From: Flavobacterium psychrotrophum
GTDB lineage: Bacteria; Bacteroidota; Bacteroidia; Flavobacteriales; Flavobacteriaceae
DNA length: 64,000 nucleotides
Assembly (NCBI RefSeq): GCF_003403075.1
Contig: NZ_CP031557.1
Coordinates: forward strand, 4,588,001 to 4,652,000
Direction: 5' to 3'
How positions within the stretch are numbered: position 1 is the first letter of the stretch; the number at the start of each line of letters is the position of its first letter. The position numbers were made by a program, and so were the translations under genes. Below are positions 41,311 to 50,219 of this stretch, piece by piece. Under the pieces are notes generated by a model. That model was not told the origin of the DNA and did no database searches. It saw nothing but the letters and a program-made list of their open reading frames with translations.

Positions 41311-41592
41311 ATAGTTTTCAAGACTATACATTTATTCATTTTACGCATTACTTACAAGTGTGTAAAGATAGTTTATGCAATGATTTTACTAAAATCGCCA
41401 TGCTGTTTATGCTTTAACAAGGCATAAAGTATTGTTAATTCAGCTGGCCTCAAAAATCACTTAACCATTAGTGTTAACAGGGTATAGCAACCAATATTAA
41501 AAATAGATTAGAGTTTTTAATGTTCAGATTGTGAAACCCTTAACACGCCTCCGTCGTAGCTTAGAGGTAGAATTAACAACTAAAATCATTTT

Positions 41593-44256
41593 ATGAAAAA
41601 AACAGCTACTCTTTTAAAAAGCCTGCTATTTTTATGCCTGCTCACAGGGTTTCAGTCCTTTGCGCAAAGCATAACTGTATCTAATACTAACGATAGCGGG
41701 GCAGGATCTTTCAGGCAGGCCGTGGCAGACATTGCCGCAGGCGGAGCCATTCTTTTTAGTGCCGGGGCAAACGGTACTATTACACTACAATCGGCAATTA
41801 CCATTAACAAAAGTATTACTATTAATGGTAATGGCGACGACGATACCGTTTTTAGCGGTGCAGATAATAGCCAGATTTTTGTAGTAACCAATGCACAGAT
41901 GCTTACCATTAACAACGTAGGTTTTACAAACGGATCTGCAACGGTAAATGGCGGTGCAATTTCAGCAACCGGGTCTACAATACTAATCAACAATGCCGCT
42001 TTTACCAATAACAAAGCCGCAGGTGCAACAGCCGGGCAGGGTGGTGGTGCTATCTATGCAGAAGGCGGCGCTCTTACGGTAAACGCTTCATCATTTACAG
42101 GAAATGACGCTACAGGCGCAGCTGGTAGCGGTGGCGCGGTACTTATAGGTGCGGCAGGTAACTTTACGGCTAACGGTACTACATTCTCAGAAAATACGGC
42201 GAACCGTGCAGGTGGTGCTATAGAAGGAAATAGTGGAGCCAATACTACCATTACACTAACAGATGTTACGCTTGATGAAAATACAACAGGCGCTAACCCT
42301 GGCAATGGCGGTGGGCTACACATAACAGGTGCAGGAAATACCGTAATTACCGGTGGTACAGTATCTGAAAATACTGCTGCGGCAGAAGGCGGCGGACTGT
42401 GGAACGGGTCTGGTACAATGACATTACAGTCGGTTACTATTACAGGCAATATAGCCAGTGGTGCGGGAGCTGACCAGGGCGGTGGCGGTATCTATAACCT
42501 TAGCGGAATACTTACTGTTAATACAGGTACAGAAATTACCGGTAATATAGCAAATGGTGCTGCCGGTAGTGGTGGTGGTATACTTAACGATGCTGGCGGA
42601 AGGCTTACTGTAAACGGTGCCCTTATTTCAGATAATACATCAAACCGCGCCGGTGGCGGTATCGAAGATAACTCAGGTGCAAATGGACAGGTTACACTGA
42701 CCAATATAACCCTGACAGACAACGTAACCAATAATTCACCGGGTAATGGTGGTGGCCTTCACGTAACGGGTGCAGGTACTGTGTCTATAAGTGGCGGTAC
42801 GGTATCAGGCAATGAGGCAGGTGCCGAAGGTGGTGGTTTGTGGAATGGAACCGGAACCATGAATATAGACGGTACATTAATAACAAACAACACAGCCAGC
42901 GGCGCATTAGCAGACCAGGGCGGTGGTGGTATTTATAACCTTAATGGTGGTACAGTTACCATTATAAACGCAACCATAAGCAATAACGTAGCCGATGGTG
43001 CTGCGGGTAGCGGTGGAGGTATCCTTAACGATGTAGGTTCGCAGCTTAGTGTTACAGATACCGAGATATCGGGCAATACAGCAGCACGTGCAGGTGGTGG
43101 TATCGAAGACAATTCGGGTACCAGTACTATAGTGCTTACTAACGTAGACCTTATAAATAATAGTACAGGCAGCAGCCCCGGTAACGGTGGAGGGCTACAC
43201 ATAACCGGAGCGGGCAGCGCAACAATTACTGGTGGCGTGGTAAGAGGCAACTCAGCAGTAGAAGGTGGCGGCTTGTGGAATGCAACCGGTACACTTACAG
43301 TTAACGGCGTATACATTACAGCAAATATAGCGCGTGGCGCAACCATTACAGATGGCGGCGGCGGCATATTTAATAACGGCGGTACACTGGTTGTAAATAA
43401 ATCTACCATTGCGGCTAATACAGCTACAGGCTTACTGGGCCGTGGCGGTGGTATACATGTTAATGGCGGTACGGCAGCGATATCAGGAAGTACTATTTCT
43501 GGCAATACATCTATAGCTAATGGCGGTGGTATTTACAGCACGGGTACGCTTACTGTTAATGCAAATACTATTACACTAAACAGCGCTACTGTTAGTGGTG
43601 GAGGTATTTATCACAACGCTGCTACGGCGGCAACAATAAAAAACACAATTGTATCGGGTAATATCGCACTTATATCAGGCCGCGACCTGTTTAGCGATAC
43701 TGCAGCTATTGTATCAGGTGGTTACAACCTGGTAGGCTTTGCAGATAGTGACGACTTTACTTCTAATGAAAATGATATTACAGGTACGTTGCTTGCTCCG
43801 GCAGTTGCCAGTCTGCTACCACTTACGGATGCAGAAGATGGCTTGCCTTACCATGCGTTTGATTGCCCAAGTGCGGCCGCTGATATGGGCGACCCGGCAG
43901 ATACGTTTAATGATCAGTTGGGTATGAGTGTATTTAACAACAGGCGTGACATTGGTGCTTATGAGGCACAGGAACTTTGTAGTACTGCAAGTACAGCTGA
44001 TTTTGCATCGCTAAAAAGCATGGTGTTCCCTAATCCATCAGTAGGCGGGTTGCTAAATGTGCAACTGGCGCAAAACCATACAGGTGATGCACAGATAGCC
44101 GTGTACGAACTGGCTACGGGTAAAATAATACAACAGGCTAAAGCAGACGGAAGCCTTACTACATTAGGCCTCCAGGATGTAGCTACGGGTACATATATAG
44201 TTAAAATTACATCTGATACTGCTACCGAAACCCATAAGGTAATGGTAAACAGGTAA
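41593..44256 (+). CDS. Repetitive beta-helix protein with T9SS sorting domain
   Basis: The 887-residue protein has a signal peptide (ending QSFAQ). A right-handed beta-helix follows, with repeats of about 146 residues holding GGGIYNL, GAAGSGGGILND, GGGIEDNSG and GNGGGLHITGAG motifs. Three full copies start at about 42037, 42475 and 42916. The end (VFPNPSVGGLLNVQL, YIVKITSDT, KVMVNR) is a type A T9SS C-terminal sorting domain. It is probably secreted to the cell surface; adhesin-like function is inferred from the repeats. It is followed by a terminator and the large palindromic element. Confidence 0.88.
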   Translation: MKKTATLLKSLLFLCLLTGFQSFAQSITVSNTNDSGAGSFRQAVADIAAGGAILFSAGANGTITLQSAITINKSITINGNGDDDTVFSGADNSQIFVVTNAQMLTINNVGFTNGSATVNGGAISATGSTILINNAAFTNNKAAGATAGQGGGAIYAEGGALTVNASSFTGNDATGAAGSGGAVLIGAAGNFTANGTTFSENTANRAGGAIEGNSGANTTITLTDVTLDENTTGANPGNGGGLHITGAGNTVITGGTVSENTAAAEGGGLWNGSGTMTLQSVTITGNIASGAGADQGGGGIYNLSGILTVNTGTEITGNIANGAAGSGGGILNDAGGRLTVNGALISDNTSNRAGGGIEDNSGANGQVTLTNITLTDNVTNNSPGNGGGLHVTGAGTVSISGGTVSGNEAGAEGGGLWNGTGTMNIDGTLITNNTASGALADQGGGGIYNLNGGTVTIINATISNNVADGAAGSGGGILNDVGSQLSVTDTEISGNTAARAGGGIEDNSGTSTIVLTNVDLINNSTGSSPGNGGGLHITGAGSATITGGVVRGNSAVEGGGLWNATGTLTVNGVYITANIARGATITDGGGGIFNNGGTLVVNKSTIAANTATGLLGRGGGIHVNGGTAAISGSTISGNTSIANGGGIYSTGTLTVNANTITLNSATVSGGGIYHNAATAATIKNTIVSGNIALISGRDLFSDTAAIVSGGYNLVGFADSDDFTSNENDITGTLLAPAVASLLPLTDAEDGLPYHAFDCPSAAADMGDPADTFNDQLGMSVFNNRRDIGAYEAQELCSTASTADFASLKSMVFPNPSVGGLLNVQLAQNHTGDAQIAVYELATGKIIQQAKADGSLTTLGLQDVATGTYIVKITSDTATETHKVMVNR
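42037..43353 (+). repeat. Three tandem repeats of about 438-441 bp inside the beta-helix gene
   Basis: Units begin near 42037, 42475 and 42916 and run to about 43353, coding for 146-147 residues each. They keep the same motif order with differences at the amino-acid level, so they are diverged and not recently duplicated. The spacing is in whole codons. Confidence 0.75.
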
Positions 44257-44285
44257 TATATTGAAGAGAGAGCGTTTGCAAAAAG

Positions 44286-44323
44286 GAGAGGCGGTCTACT
44301 ATAGGCCGCCTCTCTGCATTTTT
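44286..44323 (+). terminator. Rho-independent terminator after the beta-helix gene
   Basis: An 11-bp stem (44286-44296 with 44304-44314) with one wobble pair and a 7-base loop, followed by a T-rich run. Confidence 0.75.
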
Positions 44324-44328
44324 ATAAG

Positions 44329-44736
44329 TTAACGTGAGTTCGAGTTAAGATATTATTTTCTTTTTAAAACCTACAAGGTTAAAAAAACCTTGCAGGTTCG
44401 CACAGATTGGATTATTAGAGGTTCCTGCAAGGTCTTAAGGACGACACAGGTGTAAGAGTTAGTTGACTATCCAAATAACCCTATTCAGCTTCGGAGAAGC
44501 GGCATGTCTATAGAAAATGATTGTAGGACATGGTCAGGAGTTCCGGAGGAACGGCACATAATTACAAAAATATGCCGCTCCTCCGGAGCTCTGCTCACTC
44601 TGGCGTTACAATTACTATAAATATGTCGCCCCTCCGGGGCTCTCTAACTGGCAAATTTAGTCTTCCGAACACCTGTGTCTTCAGTATCATGTAGGTATAA
44701 ATATCTTATGATTCACTTAAATCGAACTCACGTTAA
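44329..44736. repeat. 408-bp nested palindromic element
   Basis: Perfect 15-bp terminal inverted repeats (TTAACGTGAGTTCGA, 44329-44343 with 44722-44736) enclose further inverted pairs: GACACAGGTGT (44443-44453) with its complement at 44669-44679, and an 18-bp pair near 44539-44556 and 44573-44590. A separate hairpin lies at 44368-44398. No credible gene is inside. The spacer between the beta-helix and ompA genes (44257-44824) therefore holds this element, a terminator and the hairpin below. Confidence 0.75.
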
Positions 44737-44737
44737 A

Positions 44738-44803
44738 TTAAAAGCCACGAATTACACTAATAATCACAAATCAAATTCGTGTTCATTAGTGTAATTCGTG
44801 GCT
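44738..44803 (-). terminator. Long hairpin terminator after the OmpA gene
   Basis: A perfect 19-bp stem (44743-44761 with 44785-44803) has a 23-base loop. On the minus strand it is followed by a T-rich run and lies 22 bp after the ompA-like stop. The stem is a dispersed repeat type (GCCACGAATTACACTAAT) seen in many bacteria. Confidence 0.65.
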
Positions 44804-44824
44804 AAAATACTTTAGAATATAAAC

Positions 44825-45790
44825 TTAGTTGATGTCGTTAAGCAATTTGCTTATTTCGTCAAGCTTAGGTGTAAGTATAATTTCTATACGGCGGTTTTTA
44901 CTTTTGCCCTCAGCCGTTTCGTTGCTGGTTATCGGCGCAAATTCGCTACGGCCTGCCGCAGTAAGGTTTTTAGGGTCTACCGCCTTATTCTCACGAATAA
45001 TGTTTACAATAGCCGTGGCACGCTTTGTAGAAAGGTCCCAGTTATCTGTAACGGCACCACCGCCTGCATAAGGTACATTATCGGTATGGCCTTCAATAAG
45101 CACAGATATATCCGGGTTATCAGCCAGTACCTTTGCAACTTCTACAACGGCTTTTTTACCTTCAGGCCCTACAGTCCATGACCCTGATCCAAAAAGCAAT
45201 TTGTTTTCCATACTTACATATACCTTTCCGTTTTTGTGTTCAACGGTAAGGCCTTTTCCTGTAAAGCTGTTAAGTGCTTTGCTCAGTTTGTCTTTAAGCG
45301 CAACCATGCTGGCTTCCTGTGCAGCCATTTTTCCCTCAAGTTCGTCTACACGGGCAGAACGGTCTTTTAGCTCAGCACTTAGTTTATCCAGCCTGTCTTT
45401 CTCGGCAGCCAGTGCTTTTTCTTTGGCTTCAAGCTGTGCCAGGAGCTCGCGGTTCTTTTTAACGTTAGCATCAAGGGCGCTGCTGCTGTCTTTTTCAAGG
45501 GCAGTGTAGCTTGTTTTTAAATTATCAAGATTGGCCTTTGTAGCAGCATAATCAGCGGCAAGCTTATCGCGCTCGGCAATAGCTTTATCAAGCTGGCTTT
45601 TAAGGTCTTTGCCTTTCAGGTCCAGTTCGTTCTTTTCTTTAGTAAGGGCTGTATTCTGGTCAGCCATCTCACGGTTCTCCTTTTTCAGGTCGGCATACTT
45701 ATTCTCAAGGTCAGTATACACCTTTTTAGAAACGCAGCTCGTAGTAAGTGCCAGCGCCAGTAATCCAGCCGAAATCGTTTTGATCCTCAT
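44825..45790 (-). CDS. OmpA-family peptidoglycan-binding lipoprotein
   Basis: The 321-residue protein has a lipoprotein signal ending TTSC (Cys19). A long coiled coil runs through residues about 25-180, rich in Lys/Glu/Asp/Leu heptads. A C-terminal OmpA domain (VSMENKLLFGSGSWTVGPEGKKAVVEVAKVL, then IEGHTDNVPY and STKRATAIVNIIREN) binds diaminopimelate in peptidoglycan. This places it at the outer membrane, tethering the envelope. The size is typical of Bacteroidota OmpA-like lipoproteins. The gene ends before the dispersed hairpin terminator. Confidence 0.92.
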   Translation of the reverse strand: MRIKTISAGLLALALTTSCVSKKVYTDLENKYADLKKENREMADQNTALTKEKNELDLKGKDLKSQLDKAIAERDKLAADYAATKANLDNLKTSYTALEKDSSSALDANVKKNRELLAQLEAKEKALAAEKDRLDKLSAELKDRSARVDELEGKMAAQEASMVALKDKLSKALNSFTGKGLTVEHKNGKVYVSMENKLLFGSGSWTVGPEGKKAVVEVAKVLADNPDISVLIEGHTDNVPYAGGGAVTDNWDLSTKRATAIVNIIRENKAVDPKNLTAAGRSEFAPITSNETAEGKSKNRRIEIILTPKLDEISKLLNDIN

Positions 45791-45853
45791 ATTTGTGAAT
45801 GTTTTTAGTGGTCAATTAAAACGTTTTTTGCTTTCGCAATAACCTTGCCCTTT

Positions 45854-46615
45854 TTATTCAAATTCTACCAGTACCGGGCAGTGGTCGCTGTGTTTTGCCT
45901 CGGGTAAAATTACCGCACGGGTCAGCCTCGCGCGCATGGGCTCTGTAACCAGCGCATAATCAATGCGCCACCCTTTGTTGTTATTACGTGCATTGGCACG
46001 GTAACTCCACCAGCTGTAGTGGTGCGGGTCTTTATTAAAATGGCGGAAAGTGTCTACAAAGCCATTTTTTATAAAAGCATCTAGCCAGGCACGCTCCTCA
46101 GGCAGGAAGCCCGATACCTTAGCATTGCGTATAGGGTCGTGTATGTCTATGGCTTCGTGGCAAATGTTATAATCGCCGCAAATAACCAGGTTAGGATGCT
46201 CTAGTTTCAGGTTGTTAATGTACTCCTGAAAATCATCCATATATTTAAATTTATGGCTCAGGCGGTCTATGTTGGTACCACTGGGCAGGTACAGGCTCAT
46301 AACACTAAAAGTGTCAAAATCAAGACGCAGGTTGCGGCCCTCAAAATCCATGTGTTCTATGCCGGTGCCATAAACTACGTTATTAGGCTTGTGCTTGCTG
46401 AATATAGCTACGCCACTGTAGCCTTTTTTCTGGGCACTGAACCAGTAGTGGTAGGGGTATCCGGCTTCTTCGAGCAGGTTGACCTCTACCTGGTCGTGTG
46501 TGGCCTTTATTTCCTGAAGGCAAATAATATCGGGGTTGGCGCTTTTAAGCCAGTCAATAAATCCTTTTGTGTAGGCGGCGCGTATGCCGTTTACGTTGTA
46601 TGATATAATCTTCAT
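45854..46615 (-). CDS. xth: Exodeoxyribonuclease III
   Basis: ExoIII is an abasic-site endonuclease and 3'-5' exonuclease in base-excision repair. The 253-residue protein has the family motifs: SYNVNGIRAAYTKGF, LQEIKATHDQ with the metal-binding Glu, the CGDYNICHEAIDIHDP stretch, WWSYRANARNNNKGWRIDY and the terminal SDHCPV with catalytic His. Length matches Xth. It starts at ATG 46615, after a spacer with a degraded repeat. Confidence 0.95.
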   Translation of the reverse strand: MKIISYNVNGIRAAYTKGFIDWLKSANPDIICLQEIKATHDQVEVNLLEEAGYPYHYWFSAQKKGYSGVAIFSKHKPNNVVYGTGIEHMDFEGRNLRLDFDTFSVMSLYLPSGTNIDRLSHKFKYMDDFQEYINNLKLEHPNLVICGDYNICHEAIDIHDPIRNAKVSGFLPEERAWLDAFIKNGFVDTFRHFNKDPHHYSWWSYRANARNNNKGWRIDYALVTEPMRARLTRAVILPEAKHSDHCPVLVEFE

Positions 46616-46658
46616 TAGTATTCTTTGATTCCCAAAAATAGTTAAAATTTTTAAAAGG

Positions 46659-46688
46659 CCTCACCCTGGCCCTCTTCAAAAGAGAGGG
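46659..46688. repeat. Diverged copy of the leuS-insertion repeat
   Basis: CCTCACC then a hairpin CCCTCTT-CAAA-AGAGAGGG, followed by AGCAGCTTTGCTC, resembles the CCTCACCCCC-hairpin-GCTTCACTCA repeat at leuS, with several changes. It is a single arm with no partner nearby. Confidence 0.5.
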
Positions 46689-46788
46689 AGCAGCTTTGCT
46701 CTTATGCTCTGACTGTGTATAAAGCTTAATTTCTTGTCATATCTCTTAAACCTTTTCTAAACCTATACGCTGTATGCCGCAAAATTTC

Positions 46789-46796
46789 TAATTTTG
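46789..46796 (+). promoter_or_regulatory. Promoter -7 element for the hydrolase gene
   Basis: TAATTTTG matches TAnnTTTG, with transcription expected near 46803 and the TTG start codon at 46825. Confidence 0.45.
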
Positions 46797-46824
46797 CACT
46801 TCGGCAACTTTAAATATTTCGACT

Positions 46825-47613
46825 TTGAATAATAAGACTCTCAGCTACAAAAACATCTCCATAAACTATACAGATAGCGGCAAAGGTACTGCTATAGTAT
46901 TGCTTCATGGATTTTTAGAAAACCAGGGCATGTGGGACTTTTTTGTAACCGAATATTCAAAGAAATACAGGGTTATAACTATTGACCTTTTGGGTCATGG
47001 GCAAACGGGCTGCATTGGCTACATACACACTATGGAAGACCAGGCCGATGCTGTAAATGCCATACTGCATGAGCTACGCATTCGCAAGGCGGTATTTATG
47101 GGGCATAGTATGGGGGGGTATGTAGCTTTGGCTTTTGCCGAATTATATCCTGACATGGTTAAAGGGCTGGTGCTGCAAAACAGTACCGCACTGGCTGATA
47201 GCGATGAGCGAAAAATAAACCGCGACCGTGCCGTGGTAGCTGTAAAACAAAGTGCAACTAATTTTGTGCGGATGAGCATTGCTAATCTTTTTAGCGAAGA
47301 AAACCGTGAAAAGTTTGCGCCTGAAATTGAAAAGCTAAAGGCTGAAGCTGTGCAAACTCCTGTACAGGGTATTGTTGCGGCATTAGAAGGTATGAAAGTG
47401 CGTAAAGACCGTGAGGTGATACTGCATTTTGCACCGTACCCAATTTTGCTGATACTGGGCCAAAAAGACCAGAGCCTTTTATATGCTGAACACGCCCCGC
47501 AGGTAGAAGGTACTGCCGTAAAACTGGTAGCCTATCCGTTTGGGCACATGGCACAGATTGAAAACCGCGATGAGGTACTGAAAGAAACACTTGACTTTTT
47601 TAAACAGGTATAA
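46825..47613 (+). CDS. Alpha/beta hydrolase
   Basis: The 262-residue protein has the alpha/beta hydrolase fold: HGF at residues 28-30 (oxyanion), the nucleophile elbow GHSMGG with Ser95, and a late His in PFGHMAQIENRDEV. It is cytoplasmic. The best start is TTG at 46825: the next Met would remove the HGF strand, and the conserved fold begins within 20 residues of the TTG. Substrate is unknown. Confidence 0.85.
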   Translation: MNNKTLSYKNISINYTDSGKGTAIVLLHGFLENQGMWDFFVTEYSKKYRVITIDLLGHGQTGCIGYIHTMEDQADAVNAILHELRIRKAVFMGHSMGGYVALAFAELYPDMVKGLVLQNSTALADSDERKINRDRAVVAVKQSATNFVRMSIANLFSEENREKFAPEIEKLKAEAVQTPVQGIVAALEGMKVRKDREVILHFAPYPILLILGQKDQSLLYAEHAPQVEGTAVKLVAYPFGHMAQIENRDEVLKETLDFFKQV

Positions 47614-47798
47614 TCATATCATTGGTAATACGTAGATTAGCCAATATTGCTTTACTAAGGTTTTTTAAGGTAATGTTGTGAATTTGTCATAGTGCGTGCA
47701 GCGCAACAGAGCTGAATAATCTCTTTTATATATCTTGGGTATATGTCGGCATTTGTAAAAAAGCTGACCTTAGCATACCATCTTTCTGCATAGTTCGT

Positions 47799-47806
47799 TA
47801 TCTTTA
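47799..47806 (+). promoter_or_regulatory. Possible -7 element for the secreted hypothetical gene
   Basis: TATCTTTA lies 20 bases before the ATG at 47826. The roughly 200 bp upstream hold no gene; part resembles an eroded TGTCAT-type repeat, but I could not delimit it. Confidence 0.35.
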
Positions 47807-47825
47807 GGTAACCAACTGTCTAATC

Positions 47826-48761
47826 ATGAAATACATATTACCTCTATTCCTGTTCTTTACAGTTTTAGGCCATGCGCAAAACTATGGTAGTTTTACAAAA
47901 GTTACGGCTGTGCGAGTATCAAACTATAATGGGTTTAACCTTTGCAACATAAGCGCTATTGCTAAACAGGGGCCATTTATAGGGGCTAAGTTGCAGGCTG
48001 TACAAAGCGATGATGAGCAACTGGCTTACGCACTAATTGCCCTTAAAAAAGAGGCGAGGCAGTGGGAGAAAAAAGCGATTCACTGCGATGAGGGTGTTTA
48101 TAACTCCGCTATTCCCATTATGTATATTGTACAGGTAAACCGCTACCGCGATACCATTTTTGCTACCGCAGGAAACAGGTCAGTCGTTGATCCTGCTGAG
48201 CAGGCAGAGTATATAGATGCTACAGGTAAGTTACAAGGGTTGCTGGACGAAAACCTTTGTTTCTTTTTTGAGCGTAATTATGCGGGAGAATTTACTACGC
48301 ACCAAGGCGACTCTATTCCGGCCACAGCGGTACAGCTGAACGGAAAATCGTTATATGGGCAAAAGCGGAAAGGGTTTGAGAAAAACATTGAGATGTTTCA
48401 GACCGTGCGTACCGATTCAGTTTTTGCAGATGGGTTGCAGGTGATAAAAGAGTATTGGATTAATAACTATAAGTTGAAGTTTGATGCAAAAGGCGTGCAC
48501 ACTATTAATGCTTATTTAATGGACTACCGCTTTCCTAAAAAGATTGACCTGACGGTAAATGGTTTGCAGATAGGTGATACGGAAGAAAAACTATACGCAC
48601 TATACCCATGTTCTACAGAATATAAAAACTGGGGCGCTAACCTTAACGATCTAAATAATAACTATTATTATGAAGTGCATTTTACAGATCAAAAAGGCTA
48701 TGCCATTTTTTATATACGCAACAGCAAGATCAACGAGATAGAAATTGCTTTTATGGAATAA
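47826..48761 (+). CDS. Secreted hypothetical protein
   Basis: The 311-residue protein has a signal peptide (MKYILPLFLFFTVLGHAQ). The mature part is mixed alpha/beta with Cys residues at about 40 and 93, and I do not recognise a family. It is convergent with tyrS, separated by the tyrS terminator. No lipobox is present, so it is probably periplasmic or exported. Confidence 0.65.
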   Translation: MKYILPLFLFFTVLGHAQNYGSFTKVTAVRVSNYNGFNLCNISAIAKQGPFIGAKLQAVQSDDEQLAYALIALKKEARQWEKKAIHCDEGVYNSAIPIMYIVQVNRYRDTIFATAGNRSVVDPAEQAEYIDATGKLQGLLDENLCFFFERNYAGEFTTHQGDSIPATAVQLNGKSLYGQKRKGFEKNIEMFQTVRTDSVFADGLQVIKEYWINNYKLKFDAKGVHTINAYLMDYRFPKKIDLTVNGLQIGDTEEKLYALYPCSTEYKNWGANLNDLNNNYYYEVHFTDQKGYAIFYIRNSKINEIEIAFME

Positions 48762-48764
48762 GCA

Positions 48765-48789
48765 TAAAAAAAAGAGGCCGAAGCCTCTT
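48765..48789 (-). terminator. Rho-independent terminator after tyrS
   Basis: A 7-bp stem (48772-48778 with 48783-48789) with a UUCG-type loop on the minus strand is followed there by a long T-run. Confidence 0.85.
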
Positions 48790-48792
48790 AAA

Positions 48793-50091
48793 TTATTTTA
48801 GCGTTAAAACAAATGTTTTGTTCCTGCCAAACTGTATCATAATATACTTTCCTAAGACCAGGTCTTTTTCAGACATTTTGTAGGCATCAGTAACTTTTTC
48901 TTTGTTTACGGCTACGGCATTCGCTGCAAGAGCTTTTCTTGCCTCACCCCTCGACGGGAATATTTTTGTAATATCAGAAAGCAGTTCGATAAGGTCCTGC
49001 TCAGGGCTTAATTGCTCAGGCATAATATCTGCATGGAAAAATTCTCCAAAAATATCGGTAAAGAAATCTTTGGTTACCGCATTAAGCTGCTCGTAGTTGA
49101 ATTTAGAAAATACAAACTCAGATCGTCTAATCGCTTCCTCAAGCTGTTCTTGTCCGTGCACAAAAGTAGTTACCTCTTCGGCAAGCTTTTTTTGTAGCTG
49201 CCTTAAATGTGGCGCTTCTTTATGGGCTTCGATCAAGGTGTTTATTTCATCTTCTGCAAGAAAGGTAAAAATTTTAATGTATTTCTCGGCATCGGCATCG
49301 CTGGTCTTTACCCAAAACTGGTAAAATTTGTAAGGCGATGTTTTATCGGCAGTAAGCCATACATTGCCACCTTCAGATTTGCCAAATTTAGAGCCGTCTG
49401 CCTTAGTAATAAGCGGGCACGTCATGGCATAGCCTTTAGCACCTTCATCGCTCATACGGCGAATAAGCTCTGTACCTGTAGTAATGTTTCCCCACTGGTC
49501 AGACCCGCCAAGTTGCAGCAACGCATTGTGCGCTTTGTACAGGTGGTAAAAATCGTACCCCTGTATCAGCTGGTAGGTAAACTCGGTAAACGACATACCG
49601 CTACCTGCTTCTCCTGTAAGACGTTTTTTAACCGAATCCTTAGCCATCATGTAGTTTACGGTAATGCGCTTGCCCACGTCGCGCACAAAGCCTATGAATG
49701 AAAATTCTTTCATCCAGTCGTAATTGTTTACAAGTATAGGGGCATTAGCCTCGGTTGAATTAAAATCGAGGAACTTCGAAAGTAGTGCTTTAATGCCGTT
49801 TACGTTTTTGTTTAGCGTGGCTTCGTCCAGCAGGTTACGCTCATCACTTTTGCCTGATGGGTCGCCTATCATACCTGTTGCCCCGCCTACAAGCGCTATA
49901 GGCCTGTGGCCATGGTTATAGAGGTGTTTAAGGATAATGATGGGTACAAGGCTGCCTATGTGCAGGCTGTCTGATGTAGGGTCAAACCCTATATAGGCAG
50001 TCGTCATTTCTTTAAGCAGTTGTTCCTCAGTTCCCGGCATAATGTCGTGCACCATACCCCTCCATTTCAATTCGGCTACAAAATTTTTCAT
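48793..50091 (-). CDS. tyrS: Tyrosine-tRNA ligase
   Basis: TyrRS charges tRNA-Tyr. The 432-residue protein has the class I motif HIGS (DSLHIGSLVP, about residues 41-44), LLQLGGSDQWGNITTG, and the KFGKS signature (GSKFGKSEGG) in place of KMSKS. The C-terminal S4 RNA-binding domain contains PSRGEARKALAANAVAVNKEKV. Length fits bacterial TyrRS. It starts at ATG 50091, divergent from an epimerase gene. Confidence 0.97.
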   Translation of the reverse strand: MKNFVAELKWRGMVHDIMPGTEEQLLKEMTTAYIGFDPTSDSLHIGSLVPIIILKHLYNHGHRPIALVGGATGMIGDPSGKSDERNLLDEATLNKNVNGIKALLSKFLDFNSTEANAPILVNNYDWMKEFSFIGFVRDVGKRITVNYMMAKDSVKKRLTGEAGSGMSFTEFTYQLIQGYDFYHLYKAHNALLQLGGSDQWGNITTGTELIRRMSDEGAKGYAMTCPLITKADGSKFGKSEGGNVWLTADKTSPYKFYQFWVKTSDADAEKYIKIFTFLAEDEINTLIEAHKEAPHLRQLQKKLAEEVTTFVHGQEQLEEAIRRSEFVFSKFNYEQLNAVTKDFFTDIFGEFFHADIMPEQLSPEQDLIELLSDITKIFPSRGEARKALAANAVAVNKEKVTDAYKMSEKDLVLGKYIMIQFGRNKTFVLTLK

Positions 50092-50112
50092 CGTTCTAAA
50101 TTAATTCGGCTG

Positions 50113-50120
50113 CAAAAATA
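50113..50120 (-). promoter_or_regulatory. Promoter -7 element for tyrS
   Basis: On the minus strand TATTTTTG lies 21 bases before the tyrS ATG. It is back to back with the epimerase promoter (50145-50152). Confidence 0.5.
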
Positions 50121-50144
50121 CAAAGCCTGAAGATAACACGATTA

Positions 50145-50152
50145 TACATTTG
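50145..50152 (+). promoter_or_regulatory. Promoter -7 element for the epimerase gene
   Basis: TACATTTG is an exact TAnnTTTG match. The expected transcript start (about 50159) makes the in-frame ATG at 50160 unlikely and supports ATG 50220. Confidence 0.5.
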
Positions 50153-50219
50153 TAAAATAATGCGAATAAAAAACCATAGGGCAATGCCATATCGGGCCGA
50201 TATGATTAAATTTGTTACT

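Noticed and set aside
41652..43505. Several long proline-rich minus-strand frames opposite the beta-helix gene
   Set aside because: They are antisense of glycine-rich repeats (GGT/GGC complements to Pro codons), a known artefact.
47660..47760. Possible eroded copy of the TGTCAT repeat before the secreted hypothetical gene
   Set aside because: Only TGTCATAGTGCG and AATAATCT are reminiscent; the match is too weak to list as a repeat.
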